A DNA stretch of 64,000 nt from Arthrobacter zhaoxinii (GCF_025244925.1 NZ_CP104275.1:3100001-3164000); one strand, 5' to 3'; positions 34,619-43,783 are shown, counted from the stretch's first letter. Translations and numbers: made by a program. Notes: a model not told the origin generated them from the sequence alone.

Positions 34619-35614
34619 ATGACGTTGGTCGACAATGCGGTGTACGTGGACGGCAAGCGCCACCACAATCCGGACAGCCTCGATGAGACCTTTGAACTGA
34701 CGCGCAGTTCCGGCGGCATGGCCTGGATCGGCCTGTACCGCCCGGACGAGGTGGAGCTGCTGGCCGTCGCCGAGGAGTTCGGCCTGAACCTGCTCATTGT
34801 CGAAGACGCCCTGGCTGGCCACCAGCGCTCGAAGCTTGAACAGTACGGTGACCAGCTGTTCCTGGTCCTGCGTCCCGCCCGCTACCTCGACGACGTCGAA
34901 CGCGTGGAGTTCGGCGAGCTGCACCTGTTCGTGGGACCCAACTTCGTGGTGACCGTCCGGCACGCCGAATCCCCGGACCTCACCCGGGTCCGCAAGCGGC
35001 TGGAACAGGAACCGGAGCTGCTCGCGCTGGGGCCGCAGGCGGTGCTCTACGCCGTGCTGGACCAGGTGGTGGATGAATACGCGCCCGTTGCGGCCGGACT
35101 GGAAAACGACATCGACGAGATCGAGGACCAGCTGTTCGGCGGCGACGCCGAGGTTCCCCGCCGCATCTACGAACTTTCCCGCGAAGTCATCCAGTTCCAC
35201 CGTGCCATCAGTCCGTTGGAAAACGTGGTGGGCGAACTGCGCCAGAACGCGGACCAGTACGGCATTCCCACGGACCTGCACGACAACCTCGGCGACGTGC
35301 TGGACCATGTGCTGCGCCTGGTGGACCGGGTCAATGCATACCGCGCGATCCTGGAGAATGCGCTCACCCTCTCCTCCACGCTCGCGTCCAACCGGCTCGC
35401 AGAAACCAGCATTGAACAGAACGAACAGGTGAAGCGGATTTCCTCCTGGGCCGCCATCCTCTTTGCCCCCACCCTGGTGGGCACCATTTACGGCATGAAC
35501 TTTGACCACATGCCCGAACTCAGCTGGGAATTCGGATATCCGCTGGCGATCCTGGCGATGTTCGGGATGGGCTTCGTCCTCTACGTGACCTTCAAGCGGA
35601 ACAAGTGGCTCTGA
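34619..35614 (+). CDS. corA: CorA-family Mg2+/Co2+ transporter
   Basis: A 331-residue CorA protein. The large N-terminal cytoplasmic domain and long helices end in two membrane segments with the invariant YGMNFDHMPE loop (GMN, about residue 290) and a basic C-terminus KRNKW. The family forms pentameric channels for Mg2+ and other divalent ions. ATG 34619 has AGGGGA 6 bases upstream; ATG 34613 is also possible. It begins 10 bases after the ATPase stop, so the two metal transporters probably share a transcript. Confidence 0.92.
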   Translation: MTLVDNAVYVDGKRHHNPDSLDETFELTRSSGGMAWIGLYRPDEVELLAVAEEFGLNLLIVEDALAGHQRSKLEQYGDQLFLVLRPARYLDDVERVEFGELHLFVGPNFVVTVRHAESPDLTRVRKRLEQEPELLALGPQAVLYAVLDQVVDEYAPVAAGLENDIDEIEDQLFGGDAEVPRRIYELSREVIQFHRAISPLENVVGELRQNADQYGIPTDLHDNLGDVLDHVLRLVDRVNAYRAILENALTLSSTLASNRLAETSIEQNEQVKRISSWAAILFAPTLVGTIYGMNFDHMPELSWEFGYPLAILAMFGMGFVLYVTFKRNKWL

Positions 35615-35618
35615 CGCG

Positions 35619-35650
35619 CCGGGGCGCCGCCGTTGACGGCGGCACCCCGG
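35619..35650. terminator. Hairpin between corA and the MHS carrier
   Basis: CCGGGG-C-GCCGCCGT pairs with ACGGCGGC-A-CCCCGG around a tiny TG loop, starting just after the corA stop. The flanking genes converge. No T-run. Confidence 0.5.
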
Positions 35651-35686
35651 CACACCCGTAGCGGCAGCCCGGCGGACCGGCAGCCG

Positions 35687-37048
35687 CTAGCGCCGGGAGT
35701 CCTGCTTCGGAGCATCCTCCACATGCAGGTCATTGCCCTTGGTTTCCTTCACCATGGTCACCGCGACGAGGGACACCACGCACAGCACCATGATGTAGAT
35801 GCCGATCGAGGGCGACCAGCCGGTCTCGTTCAGCAGTGCCTGGGCAATGGTCGGCGCGAACGCTCCGCCCAGGATGGCCCCGAGGGCGTACCCGATGGAG
35901 ACTCCCGAGTACCGCACCCGGGCCGGGAACATCTCGGCGTACATGGCGGACTGCGGGCCGTAGGACAGGCCCAGGCCGATGGTCAGGACAAAGATCGCCA
36001 CCGCAAACAACACAATGTTGGTGGTGTCGATGAGCAGGAACATCGGAACCGACCACAGGAACACCCAGGCGTAGCCGATCTGGAACGTCCGGACCCGGCC
36101 GATCCGGTCGGAGAGGATTCCGCCGTAGAGCGTGAAGATCAGCCAGCCGAAGGACCCCAGCGTGGTGGCCAGCAGCACCGAGGGCCGGTCCATGCCCAGC
36201 CCGCCCGTCTCCGGCTTGCCCGTGGCATAGGAGGCGAAGAATGCAATGACCAGGTACCCGGCCGCGTTGTTTGCAACGAAGATCAGCGCGCTGAGGACCA
36301 CCTCGCGGGTGTTGTGCCGAAACAGCTGGCCCAGCGGCGCGGAGGATTCCTTCTTCCGCTCCTGGATCTCCTTGAACACGGGGCTTTCCGCCACCGAACG
36401 GCGGATGAAGTAGCCCACGGCGATCAGCACCACGGAGAGCAGGAACGGAATGCGCCAACCCCAGGCCATGAACTGCTCCTCGCTCAGGCTGGTGCTGAGC
36501 ACGTACATCACGAACGTCGCCAGGATCATGCCGATCGGCACGCCGATCTGCGGATACGCGCCGAACAGTCCGCGCTTGTTCACCGGCGCATGCTCCACCG
36601 ACAGCAGGGCTGCTCCGCCCCATTCCCCGCCTGCAGAGAAGCCCTGCAGGATGCGCAGCAGGATCAGCAGGATGGGGCCGGCGATGCCGATCTGCGTGTA
36701 GGTGGGCACCACGCCGATCAGCGCGGTGGAGGCACCCATCATGATCAGGGTGAACACCAGCATTTTCTTCCGGCCGATCCGGTCCCCCAGGTGTCCGGCC
36801 ACCACGGCGCCCAGCGGGCGGAAGAGGAAGCTGATGCCGATGGTCGCGAAGGAGACCACCTGCCCCAGCGGCCCGTCATTGATGGGACCGAAATACAGGG
36901 TGGCCAGAACCAGACCCGCAGCCTGGGCGTAAATAAAGAAGTCGTACCACTCGATGGTGGTGCCGACCAGTGTCCCGGCGAGGACCTTGCGTTCCTCCCG
37001 GCTCATCCGCCCGGAAGAGGGCACGGCGGACGCGGCGTTGGTGCTCAT
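35687..37048 (-). CDS. MFS transporter, metabolite:H+ symporter (MHS) family
   Basis: A 453-residue carrier with 12 membrane segments. GTLVGTTIEWYDFFIYA in the first segment and GHLGDRIGRKKMLV in the first cytoplasmic loop are typical of the MHS family (shikimate, proline, alpha-ketoglutarate carriers). QGFSAGGEWGGAALL also belongs to this group. Substrate unknown. A CRP-like site lies 33 bases upstream of its start, suggesting catabolite-type control. Confidence 0.9.
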   Translation of the reverse strand: MSTNAASAVPSSGRMSREERKVLAGTLVGTTIEWYDFFIYAQAAGLVLATLYFGPINDGPLGQVVSFATIGISFLFRPLGAVVAGHLGDRIGRKKMLVFTLIMMGASTALIGVVPTYTQIGIAGPILLILLRILQGFSAGGEWGGAALLSVEHAPVNKRGLFGAYPQIGVPIGMILATFVMYVLSTSLSEEQFMAWGWRIPFLLSVVLIAVGYFIRRSVAESPVFKEIQERKKESSAPLGQLFRHNTREVVLSALIFVANNAAGYLVIAFFASYATGKPETGGLGMDRPSVLLATTLGSFGWLIFTLYGGILSDRIGRVRTFQIGYAWVFLWSVPMFLLIDTTNIVLFAVAIFVLTIGLGLSYGPQSAMYAEMFPARVRYSGVSIGYALGAILGGAFAPTIAQALLNETGWSPSIGIYIMVLCVVSLVAVTMVKETKGNDLHVEDAPKQDSRR

Positions 37049-37080
37049 CTAAAACTCCATTGTTTTGCGACGGATAAAAC

Positions 37081-37096
37081 CGTGATACGGATCACT
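37081..37096. promoter_or_regulatory. CRP-family binding site
   Basis: CGTGATACGGATCACT contains GTGA-N6-TCAC, the core of the CRP/GlxR consensus TGTGA-N6-TCACA (8 of 10 positions). It lies 33 bases upstream of the MHS carrier start and about 190 bases upstream of the divergent MFS gene. Confidence 0.5.
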
Positions 37097-37288
37097 TCCG
37101 CATCCGGATGACCGCATCGTACGCCCGCCGCAGCCGGCGGGGCGTGCACCGGGTCCGGCGAGTTTCAAAGCTGCAGGGTTTGCCACGAACCGCCCGGGGG
37201 TATGCCGTGCACGCAAGTAGGTCCACAATGGACTTCGGCTCTTTTTGCGCCTCTTCCACTTTCTCGACTGAAACGGCACCAACGCACT

Positions 37289-38791
37289 GTGAATACCACC
37301 AAGCCGGACATCAAACCCTGGCCGGCCCTCTGGTCCCTGGTCATCGGATTCTTCATGATTCTGGTGGACTCCACGATCGTCAACATCGCCACCCCGGCCA
37401 TCATGGCGGATCTGGATGCCGGCCTGGATAAGGTCATCTGGGTCATCAGCGCCTATCTGCTGGCCTACGCCGTACCGCTGCTGATCACCGGCCGTCTCGG
37501 TGACCGGTTCGGCCCGCGCCGCGTCTACCTGATCGGGCTGGTGGTCTTCACCCTCTCCAGCCTCTGGTGCGGCTTCGCGGACAGCGTGGACGCACTGATC
37601 CTGGCGCGCGTCTTCCAGGGCTTCGGCGCCGCGCTGATGACTCCGCAGACCATGTCCGTGATCACCCGGATCTTCCCGCCGAACAAGCGCGGCACTGCGC
37701 TGGGCCTGTGGGGCGCGACCGCCGGCGTCGCCACCCTGGTGGGACCCATCCTGGGCGGCGTCCTCGTGGACGCGCTCGGCTGGGAATGGATTTTCTTCAT
37801 CAACGTGCCCGTCGGCGTCGTCGGCTTCGTCCTCGCCTACCGCCTGGTGCCGAAGCTTGCCACGTCCGTCCACCGCTTCGACTATCTGGGCGTCCTGCTC
37901 AGCGCCGCGGGCATGTTCGCCCTGGTGTTCGGTATCCAGGAAGGCGAGAGCTACAACTGGGGCACCATCGCCGGTCCGGTCTCCGTCTGGTCACTGATCA
38001 TTACCGGCATTGTGCTCCTCGCCGCGTTTGTAGTGTGGCAGCGGTTCAACCGTGCCGAGCCGCTGCTGCCGCTGAAGCTTTTCCGGGACCGCAACTTCTC
38101 CCTGGCGAACATCTCCATCACCGGCATGGGCTTCGCCATGACGGCGTTCTCCCTTCCGCTGATCCTCTTCGCGCAGAACGTGCGCGGGTTGAGCCCCACG
38201 CAGGCGGCGCTGTTGCTGGCCCCCATGGCAGTGCTGTCCGGGGTCCTGGCCCCGATTGCCGGCAAGACCGTGCAGCGCGGGAACCCCAAGTTCATTGCCG
38301 TGTTCGGCTTCGCGGCCATGGCGGCGTCCCTCATCTGGCTCGGCGCGCTTCTGAGCCCGGACGTGCCCTACTGGCAGCTGGTGCTTCCGATGCTCCTGAT
38401 GGGCCTGGCGAACGCCTGCATCTGGCCTTCGGTGTCCCTGACGGCCACCCGGAACCTGGCGGCCGACGTCGCCGGCGCCGGTTCCGGTGTCTACAACACC
38501 ACCCGGCAGTTCGGCGCGGTGATCGGCAGCAGTGCCATCGCGGCCATCATGCAGTCCCGGCTGACGGCGCATCTGGGCGGCGGAGCGGCCGACGGCGGTA
38601 CGGCGCCGGCCGCGGGCGCGTTCCCCGAAGCACTCAAGGCCGGCTACTCCGAGGCGATGGGCCAGTCCCTATACCTGCCCGCCGCGGTTATTCTCCTGGC
38701 CCTGGTGGCGTCGCTGTTCTACGCCAAGCCGGCCCCGGAGCTCACCTCCCGCGGTGCGCGGGAAACCGCACCGACCGTCACGAAGGGCTGA
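37289..38791 (+). CDS. MFS drug efflux pump, DHA2 (14-helix) family
   Basis: A 500-residue carrier with about 14 membrane segments. The first helix has ILVDSTIVNIATPAIMADL and the first loop GRLGDRFGPRRVYL; motif C is GPILGGVLVDALGWEWIF. This is the EmrB/QacA pattern of proton-driven drug export. GTG 37289 gives the normal N-terminus; the longer frame start at 37202 adds 29 non-conserved residues. No clear ribosome binding site and no adjacent regulator. Confidence 0.86.
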   Translation: MNTTKPDIKPWPALWSLVIGFFMILVDSTIVNIATPAIMADLDAGLDKVIWVISAYLLAYAVPLLITGRLGDRFGPRRVYLIGLVVFTLSSLWCGFADSVDALILARVFQGFGAALMTPQTMSVITRIFPPNKRGTALGLWGATAGVATLVGPILGGVLVDALGWEWIFFINVPVGVVGFVLAYRLVPKLATSVHRFDYLGVLLSAAGMFALVFGIQEGESYNWGTIAGPVSVWSLIITGIVLLAAFVVWQRFNRAEPLLPLKLFRDRNFSLANISITGMGFAMTAFSLPLILFAQNVRGLSPTQAALLLAPMAVLSGVLAPIAGKTVQRGNPKFIAVFGFAAMAASLIWLGALLSPDVPYWQLVLPMLLMGLANACIWPSVSLTATRNLAADVAGAGSGVYNTTRQFGAVIGSSAIAAIMQSRLTAHLGGGAADGGTAPAAGAFPEALKAGYSEAMGQSLYLPAAVILLALVASLFYAKPAPELTSRGARETAPTVTKG

Positions 38792-38811
38792 CCGCGCTGC
38801 CCGGACAGCAG

Positions 38812-38845
38812 AAAACCGGGCAGAGCCCCCGCTCCGCCCGGTTTT
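38812..38845. terminator. Bidirectional terminator between MFS pump and Mn catalase
   Basis: AAAACCGGGC (38812-38821) pairs exactly with GCCCGGTTTT (38836-38845), and GAG/CTC extends the pairing inside the loop. The A-run and T-run allow function in both directions for these convergent genes. Confidence 0.87.
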
Positions 38846-38855
38846 CCCGCTGGGG

Positions 38856-39737
38856 CTATTCCTTCTTCAGCTTGTCCTGCGCAGCCCCTGCTGCCTTCTC
38901 CACGGGGTTGGGCACATCGGTGGTGCCGTAGAACCGTGCGTCCGGGCGGGTGGGGGGCGGCATGGGGGCCCGGGTGGTGGGACCGTCGTGGTAACTGAAC
39001 TCGCCCTTCCCGTCCGGGGCGGGTCCCTTGGCCCAGGAGCCTTCCTTCGCATGCTCCCCGTCGGAGAAGTTCAGGTACTGGTAGGACACCTCGCGGTGTT
39101 CCTTGTTGAGCGGGAAGTTGCTGGGTACCGGTAGCTGTTCCATGTTCTCCGCCTGAAGTTCCAGGGCCGCGGTGGTCCACTGGTTCTGGTGCATGGTGTC
39201 CCGGGCCAGCAGGAACGCCAGCAGGTCCCGCACCCCGTGGTCATCGGTCATGTGGTAAAGCCGGGCGACGGCGAGACGGCCCTGCATTTCAATGTTGGCG
39301 TTGGACGTAAAGTCCGCCAGCATGTTGCCGCTGGCCGTAATGTACCCGCCGGTCCAGGGGTTGCCGTTGCTGTCCACGGGGCGGGCACCGGCACCGGCGA
39401 CGATGGCGTGCTGTACATCCATGCCGCCCACCACTGCTGCAACGGTGGGATCGTCCTGGACGGCGTCGCCGGTAATCCCCAGCGGGGCCTTTTCCAGCAG
39501 CTGCGCAATCATGACGGCCAGCATTTCGACGTGGCCCATTTCCTCGGCAGCAATGCCGTACAGCAGGTCCCGGTATTTGCCCGGGATGTGCGCATTCCAG
39601 GATTGGAATCCGTACTGCATGGCTACCGTGATTTCGCCGTACTGTCCGCCCAGGGCCTCCTGCAGCTTCCGGGCGAATACGGCATCCGGCTTATCCGGGG
39701 TGGCTTTGAACTGGAGTTCCTGTTTGTGGAAAAACAT
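38856..39737 (-). CDS. Manganese catalase
   Basis: A 293-residue di-manganese catalase. Metal ligands are expected from the four-helix core: Glu in LGGQYGEITVAMQY (about 35), Glu-His in AAEEMGHVEML (about 65-69), Glu in NANIEMQGRLAVARLYHMT and His in LARDTMHQNQW; all are present. It breaks down hydrogen peroxide without heme. GGAGG lies 8 bases before ATG 39737; an in-frame start 15 bases further upstream is less likely. The C-terminus is Pro/Lys-rich and variable. Confidence 0.93.
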   Translation of the reverse strand: MFFHKQELQFKATPDKPDAVFARKLQEALGGQYGEITVAMQYGFQSWNAHIPGKYRDLLYGIAAEEMGHVEMLAVMIAQLLEKAPLGITGDAVQDDPTVAAVVGGMDVQHAIVAGAGARPVDSNGNPWTGGYITASGNMLADFTSNANIEMQGRLAVARLYHMTDDHGVRDLLAFLLARDTMHQNQWTTAALELQAENMEQLPVPSNFPLNKEHREVSYQYLNFSDGEHAKEGSWAKGPAPDGKGEFSYHDGPTTRAPMPPPTRPDARFYGTTDVPNPVEKAAGAAQDKLKKE

Positions 39738-39937
39738 GCAATTCCTCCGCACCTTGTGGACCGGCGCCGAAGTCGGCTGTCCCTCGGTCGGGGGTGCCGT
39801 GGCCGGTCACGGTGATTCCAAAGTAGACCCGCGCCGAAGCCGGTGGAAGACCGTACCCCGGACTTGCCGGAGCATGGCAGGGAACCGCCCCGTTTCCTTG
39901 CCGGAAGAAGGGCTGCAGCACCGGTAGTGTCCTTGCC

Positions 39938-41413
39938 ATGGTCTCCCAGGAACATCCCGAATCCCCCGTCCGCCCCGGCCCGGATGCGAACCCCGCACCG
40001 GACGTCACCGATGACTTTGCGGTGCGGCGGCATACCCTGCCCTCGGGTCTGGCGTACACCACCACCGCCGGCCGGATGGTGTTCCGCAAGGAAGAAGTCC
40101 GCGACGGGAAGTCGGACGGGTTCCTGCCCAAGGCGGAGATCTTCGTGGTTGCCTACACCGCTGATGCCCCGGAGACCGGCCCCAACCGCCGCCCCGTGGT
40201 GTTCGCCTTCAACGGCGGGCCGGGGTCCTCGTCCGTGTGGCTGCACATGGGGCTGCTGGGCCCGCGAATGGTGGACTCGGGCGACGCCGGCACGCTGACC
40301 CCTCCCCCGTTCGGCCTGGTCGACAACCCGCAGACCCTGCTGGAACACGCGGACCTGGTGCTGATCGACCCCGTGAACACCGGTTTCTCCCGCGTGGTGG
40401 ACGGCAATGACGCCGCCGAGTTCCACGGGTTCGAGGAGGACCGGGACCTGGTGGCCGAAGTGATCCGGCTCTGGACCACGCGCAACAACCGCTGGCTGAG
40501 CCCGAAGTACCTGGTGGGCGAGTCCTACGGCACCCTGCGCGCGGTGGCCGTGGCCGGCAAGCTGTTCGACGCCTACGGCCTGGCCGTCAACGGACTGGGC
40601 CTGATCTCCACGGTGCTGAACCTGGCCACCCTGGATTTCGCACCCGGACGGGACACCCCCTACGCCCTGCATCTGCCCACCTACGCCGCCATCGCGCATT
40701 TCCACGGCCGGCACCCGGGACGCGAGCTGGCCGACGTCGTCCGCGAAGCCGAAGAGTACGCCTCCCGTGACTACGGCTACGCACTGACCCAGGGTGCCCG
40801 GCTGGGCGCAGGGGAACTCGACGACGTCGTTACCCGCCTGGCTGCGATCACCACCCTGAGCGAGGGCTTTATCCGCCGGACCAACCTGCGCTGGGACTAC
40901 GCCATGTTCTCCGCGGAGCTGCTCCGGGACCAGAACCTGGCGGTGGGGCGCATTGACGGCCGGTTCACCGCGGCGCCGGCGCACCAGCAGGACTGGATCA
41001 ACTGGGATGACCCCAGCCTGGTGGCCATCAACGGACCGTACTCCGCGGCCATCAACCACTATCTCCGCGCGGAACTCGGCTACGAGAACGATCTCCCGTA
41101 CGAAATCCTCACCGGCCGGGTCCAGCCGTGGAGCTACAAGGCCTTCGAGGGTGTGCCCGTGGACGTCACCGGCACCCTGGAACGGCTGCTGGTGCATAAC
41201 CCGGGCCTGCGGGTGCACGTGGATTACGGCTATTACGACGGCGCCACGCCGCATTTCGCCGCGGAGTACGTGTGGGCACACATGCGGCTGAGCGAGGAAG
41301 CACGGTCCCGGTTCACGCACCATTACTACGAGGCCGGGCACATGATGTACGTGAAGCCCGAATGCCGGGCGGACCAGCTGCGGAACCTGGCGGAGTTTGT
41401 GACTGGAGCCTAG
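39938..41413 (+). CDS. Serine carboxypeptidase-like peptidase (family S10)
   Basis: A 491-residue alpha/beta hydrolase of peptidase family S10. FNGGPGSSSVWLHMG (about 90-104) carries the oxyanion-hole motif, GESYGTLRA (about 193) the nucleophile serine, VHVDYGYYDGATPH (about 429) the acid and EAGHMMYV (about 469) the histidine. No signal peptide is apparent, so it is probably cytoplasmic. The family removes C-terminal amino acids in acidic compartments of eukaryotes; bacterial roles are poorly known. Confidence 0.88.
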   Translation: MVSQEHPESPVRPGPDANPAPDVTDDFAVRRHTLPSGLAYTTTAGRMVFRKEEVRDGKSDGFLPKAEIFVVAYTADAPETGPNRRPVVFAFNGGPGSSSVWLHMGLLGPRMVDSGDAGTLTPPPFGLVDNPQTLLEHADLVLIDPVNTGFSRVVDGNDAAEFHGFEEDRDLVAEVIRLWTTRNNRWLSPKYLVGESYGTLRAVAVAGKLFDAYGLAVNGLGLISTVLNLATLDFAPGRDTPYALHLPTYAAIAHFHGRHPGRELADVVREAEEYASRDYGYALTQGARLGAGELDDVVTRLAAITTLSEGFIRRTNLRWDYAMFSAELLRDQNLAVGRIDGRFTAAPAHQQDWINWDDPSLVAINGPYSAAINHYLRAELGYENDLPYEILTGRVQPWSYKAFEGVPVDVTGTLERLLVHNPGLRVHVDYGYYDGATPHFAAEYVWAHMRLSEEARSRFTHHYYEAGHMMYVKPECRADQLRNLAEFVTGA

Positions 41414-41480
41414 GGCTCAGGCCTCCGGCGGGCGGCGGAACCAGGCCGCGAAGACTGTCCGGCTGCGGCGGGAGGCCGGT

Positions 41481-41981
41481 TTACCGGGTGGCGAAATGGA
41501 GCCAGACGGCTCCGCCCCAGAGACCTCCTGCGGTCAATGCCAGCGCGAGCTCCGCCAGGATCCCGAGGCCCATCGCCTTCAGGGTGGCCACGCTGGAGGA
41601 CCAGGCGGTGGGCAGGTCCCGCTTGCGGAGCCACTCGCTGAGCAGCAGGCCGACGGCGAATCCGATGAACAGGCCGACGGCGGGAATGGTGAACATGCCG
41701 ACGATGCCCACGCCCACACCGGCCACAATGGAGCGCTTGGGGATTTCCCGTTCCTTGAGCCGCCGTCCGGTGAGGAGCGCGCTGGAGAGCATTCCGGCGA
41801 TCAGGAGGACCGCGCCGATGCCGAAGGCCCACCAGGCAGGCGCGCTTTGCACCCCCAGGGCCCAGCCCAGCATGGCAATGATGATCAGGATGCTGCCCGG
41901 CAGCACGGGCACCACAATGCCGATCAGACCCACGGCGATGACCAGGGCTGCGGCAATGGTTACAAGAAGGTCGGGATCCAT
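41481..41981 (-). CDS. DUF456 membrane protein
   Basis: A 166-residue protein with four or five hydrophobic segments and glycine-rich turns in the DUF456 pattern (IGIVVPVLPGSILIIIAML near the N-terminus; GMFTIPAVGLFIGFAVGLLL further on). Function unknown. ATG 41981 starts the first membrane helix directly; the frame continues upstream without a proper start signal. Confidence 0.8.
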   Translation of the reverse strand: MDPDLLVTIAAALVIAVGLIGIVVPVLPGSILIIIAMLGWALGVQSAPAWWAFGIGAVLLIAGMLSSALLTGRRLKEREIPKRSIVAGVGVGIVGMFTIPAVGLFIGFAVGLLLSEWLRKRDLPTAWSSSVATLKAMGLGILAELALALTAGGLWGGAVWLHFATR

Positions 41982-42137
41982 GCCCCCAGTGTTCCACCAG
42001 CGGCCTGCGCTGCTGCGTATTTGCGGGCCGGGGTGGCTGCATTTTCCCGGCCGCATTTTCCCGCCCGCCGCCGCATTCCGGGAAGTGGCCGGAAACGTGC
42101 GCTGGCGCACAACGGTGCGGTCAGGTGGAGGAATTAC

Positions 42138-42149
42138 TAAGGATGCTTA
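42138..42149. promoter_or_regulatory. TAAGGATGCTTA motif (site 1 of 3)
   Basis: TAAGGATGCTTA differs from the perfect palindrome TAAGCATGCTTA at 44830 by one base. It lies 52 bases upstream of the membrane protein gene at 42202 and is followed by TATAAGG, a plausible -10 region. See the other two sites. Confidence 0.5.
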
Positions 42150-42201
42150 TAAGGTGGCATCTTCAGCCCGATTCACCGGACGGAAAACAGGAGAGCAGTA
42201 A

Positions 42202-43311
42202 ATGAGCACCGAACCAGGGAACACAAACGCTTCCAACACCGGACGCGGCGCCTCTGAGGGCGGCCCGTTCCGGGACCGGTCCGACCGGCCGGCACCCGTT
42301 GACAACAGCCAGGCCGTTCCCGTGGACGGACACCGGGAGGACACCGCCACCCGGGCCATGGACACCGACGCCGCTGCGCTGCACACCTCCGGCCGGCGCT
42401 CGGGCAGCCATGCTGCCGAACCCGCCGCTGGCTACGTCGACGACGACGCTGCCAACCGCCCGACGTCGGCCTCCGATTCCCGTTCGGACTCCGAAGATAC
42501 GCGCACCCGGGTCGCACCGGTCGCCGCAGGTTCGACGGGCACGGACGGCACCGGTGAACACCGGGGCGCTACGTCGGTATCCGCCGTGCGCGACCACCGT
42601 GATGCAGACACCGACCGCGACGCGGACCGTGACAATGGCCGGAACGAGAAGCATGACGGCGACGTCGTGCGGACCAGCAACCGCCGGCACGATGACCGGG
42701 ACGCTGAGCACACCCGCGGGGCAGCCCTGCCCAACCGCGAGGCACTGCTCGCCCGGGAAAAGGAACGCTTCGGCGGCTTCAAGTTCGGCGCAGCGTTCTT
42801 CGGCTGGCTGACCGCTACGGGCATGGTGGTGCTGCTTTCGGCACTCGCCGCGGCCATCGGTGCCGCCGTGGGCCTCTCGGCGGAAACCAACCTGGGCCAG
42901 GCCCTGGAATCCGCCGCAGCCAACCAGTCCGCCGGCATCATCGGCGCGATCATCATGCTCCTGGTCCTGCTGCTCTCCTACTTTGCCGGCGGGTACGTCG
43001 CCGGCCGCATGGCCCGCTTCAACGGTGCCAAGCAGGGTCTGGCCGTCTGGCTGTGGGCACTGGTGGCGGCCGCCGTCGTCATCATCCTGGGCCTGATCTT
43101 CGGCAGCGACATCCGCAGCATCAGCCAGCTCAACTCGGTTGCCCCGCTGCCGGAAAACCTCGAAGGCGTGGACGCCGGTACCTGGATTGCCGTCGCCGCG
43201 AGCCTTGTTGCCACGCTGCTCGGCGCCATCCTGGGCGGCCTGGCCGGTATGCGTTACCACCGTCGTATTGACCGTGCGGACTTCCGCACGGAGGAGACCA
43301 CCGTCCGCTAA
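42202..43311 (+). CDS. Membrane protein with long disordered N-terminus, function unknown
   Basis: A 369-residue protein. Residues 1 to about 180 are polar and low in complexity (Asp, Arg, Thr, Ser; for example DADTDRDADRDNGRNEKHD), probably disordered in the cytoplasm. Residues about 195-350 hold four hydrophobic helices with glycine-rich faces, then a charged tail YHRRIDRADFRTEE. AGGAGAG precedes the ATG. It carries the shared TAAG-GCTTA motif upstream, like the stress genes at 44.8 kb, so a stress-related envelope role is possible but unproven. Confidence 0.75.
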   Translation: MSTEPGNTNASNTGRGASEGGPFRDRSDRPAPVDNSQAVPVDGHREDTATRAMDTDAAALHTSGRRSGSHAAEPAAGYVDDDAANRPTSASDSRSDSEDTRTRVAPVAAGSTGTDGTGEHRGATSVSAVRDHRDADTDRDADRDNGRNEKHDGDVVRTSNRRHDDRDAEHTRGAALPNREALLAREKERFGGFKFGAAFFGWLTATGMVVLLSALAAAIGAAVGLSAETNLGQALESAAANQSAGIIGAIIMLLVLLLSYFAGGYVAGRMARFNGAKQGLAVWLWALVAAAVVIILGLIFGSDIRSISQLNSVAPLPENLEGVDAGTWIAVAASLVATLLGAILGGLAGMRYHRRIDRADFRTEETTVR

Positions 43312-43395
43312 GACGCGGCTTTACGGTCCCAGCGGCCGCTGCATCCCCGGGTTCCGGGGTGCGGCGGCCGCTTTTGTTTTTGCCCGGGCAGCACC

Positions 43396-43742
43396 ACCAG
43401 CACGGCATCCCAGCCGGCTGTGGGAGCCTGCGCCGGCCGGGCAGCACCAGCACGGCATCCCATCAGGTGGGAAACTTGTTGCTTCCTGGGACCCCACCAG
43501 CACCACCAGCACCATTCCGTGGGACCCTGTGCTGCCAGAGCCACCCCACCAGCACGGCACCCCACCCGGTGGGACACTTGCTGCTTCCTGGGACCCCACC
43601 AGCAACAACGGCACCATTCCGTGGGACCCTGTGCTGCCAGAGCCACCCCACCAGCACGGCACCCCACCCGGTGGGACACTTGTAGCCTCCTGGGACCCCA
43701 CCAGCACCACCAGCACCATTCCGTGAGACCCTGTGCGGCGCC
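43396..43742. repeat. Tandem repeat: seven ~51-bp monomers in A/B alternation
   Basis: Seven monomers begin with ACCAG at 43396, 43446, 43496, 43548, 43598, 43650 and 43700, so the spacing is 50, 50, 50-52 alternating into a 102-base higher-order unit. Each monomer has CACCAGCA, then GGCA or CACC, then GTGGGA about 20 bases on; TGGGACCC recurs in both halves. A-type units contain CCCACCCGGTGGG, a hairpin. Frames are open on both strands but have no start signals, so I regard it as non-coding. It fills the gap between a + gene and a convergent - gene. Confidence 0.85.
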
Positions 43743-43783
43743 GACTCCACACAAACCAGCTGCCCCGGGCGCGCCCACCACCT

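Noticed and set aside
39623..41341. 572-codon open frame on the - strand
   Set aside because: Antisense to the S10 peptidase, whose catalytic motifs are complete.
43389..43742. CRISPR array
   Set aside because: Repeats are directly adjacent without unique spacers, and no cas gene is present. It is a tandem repeat.
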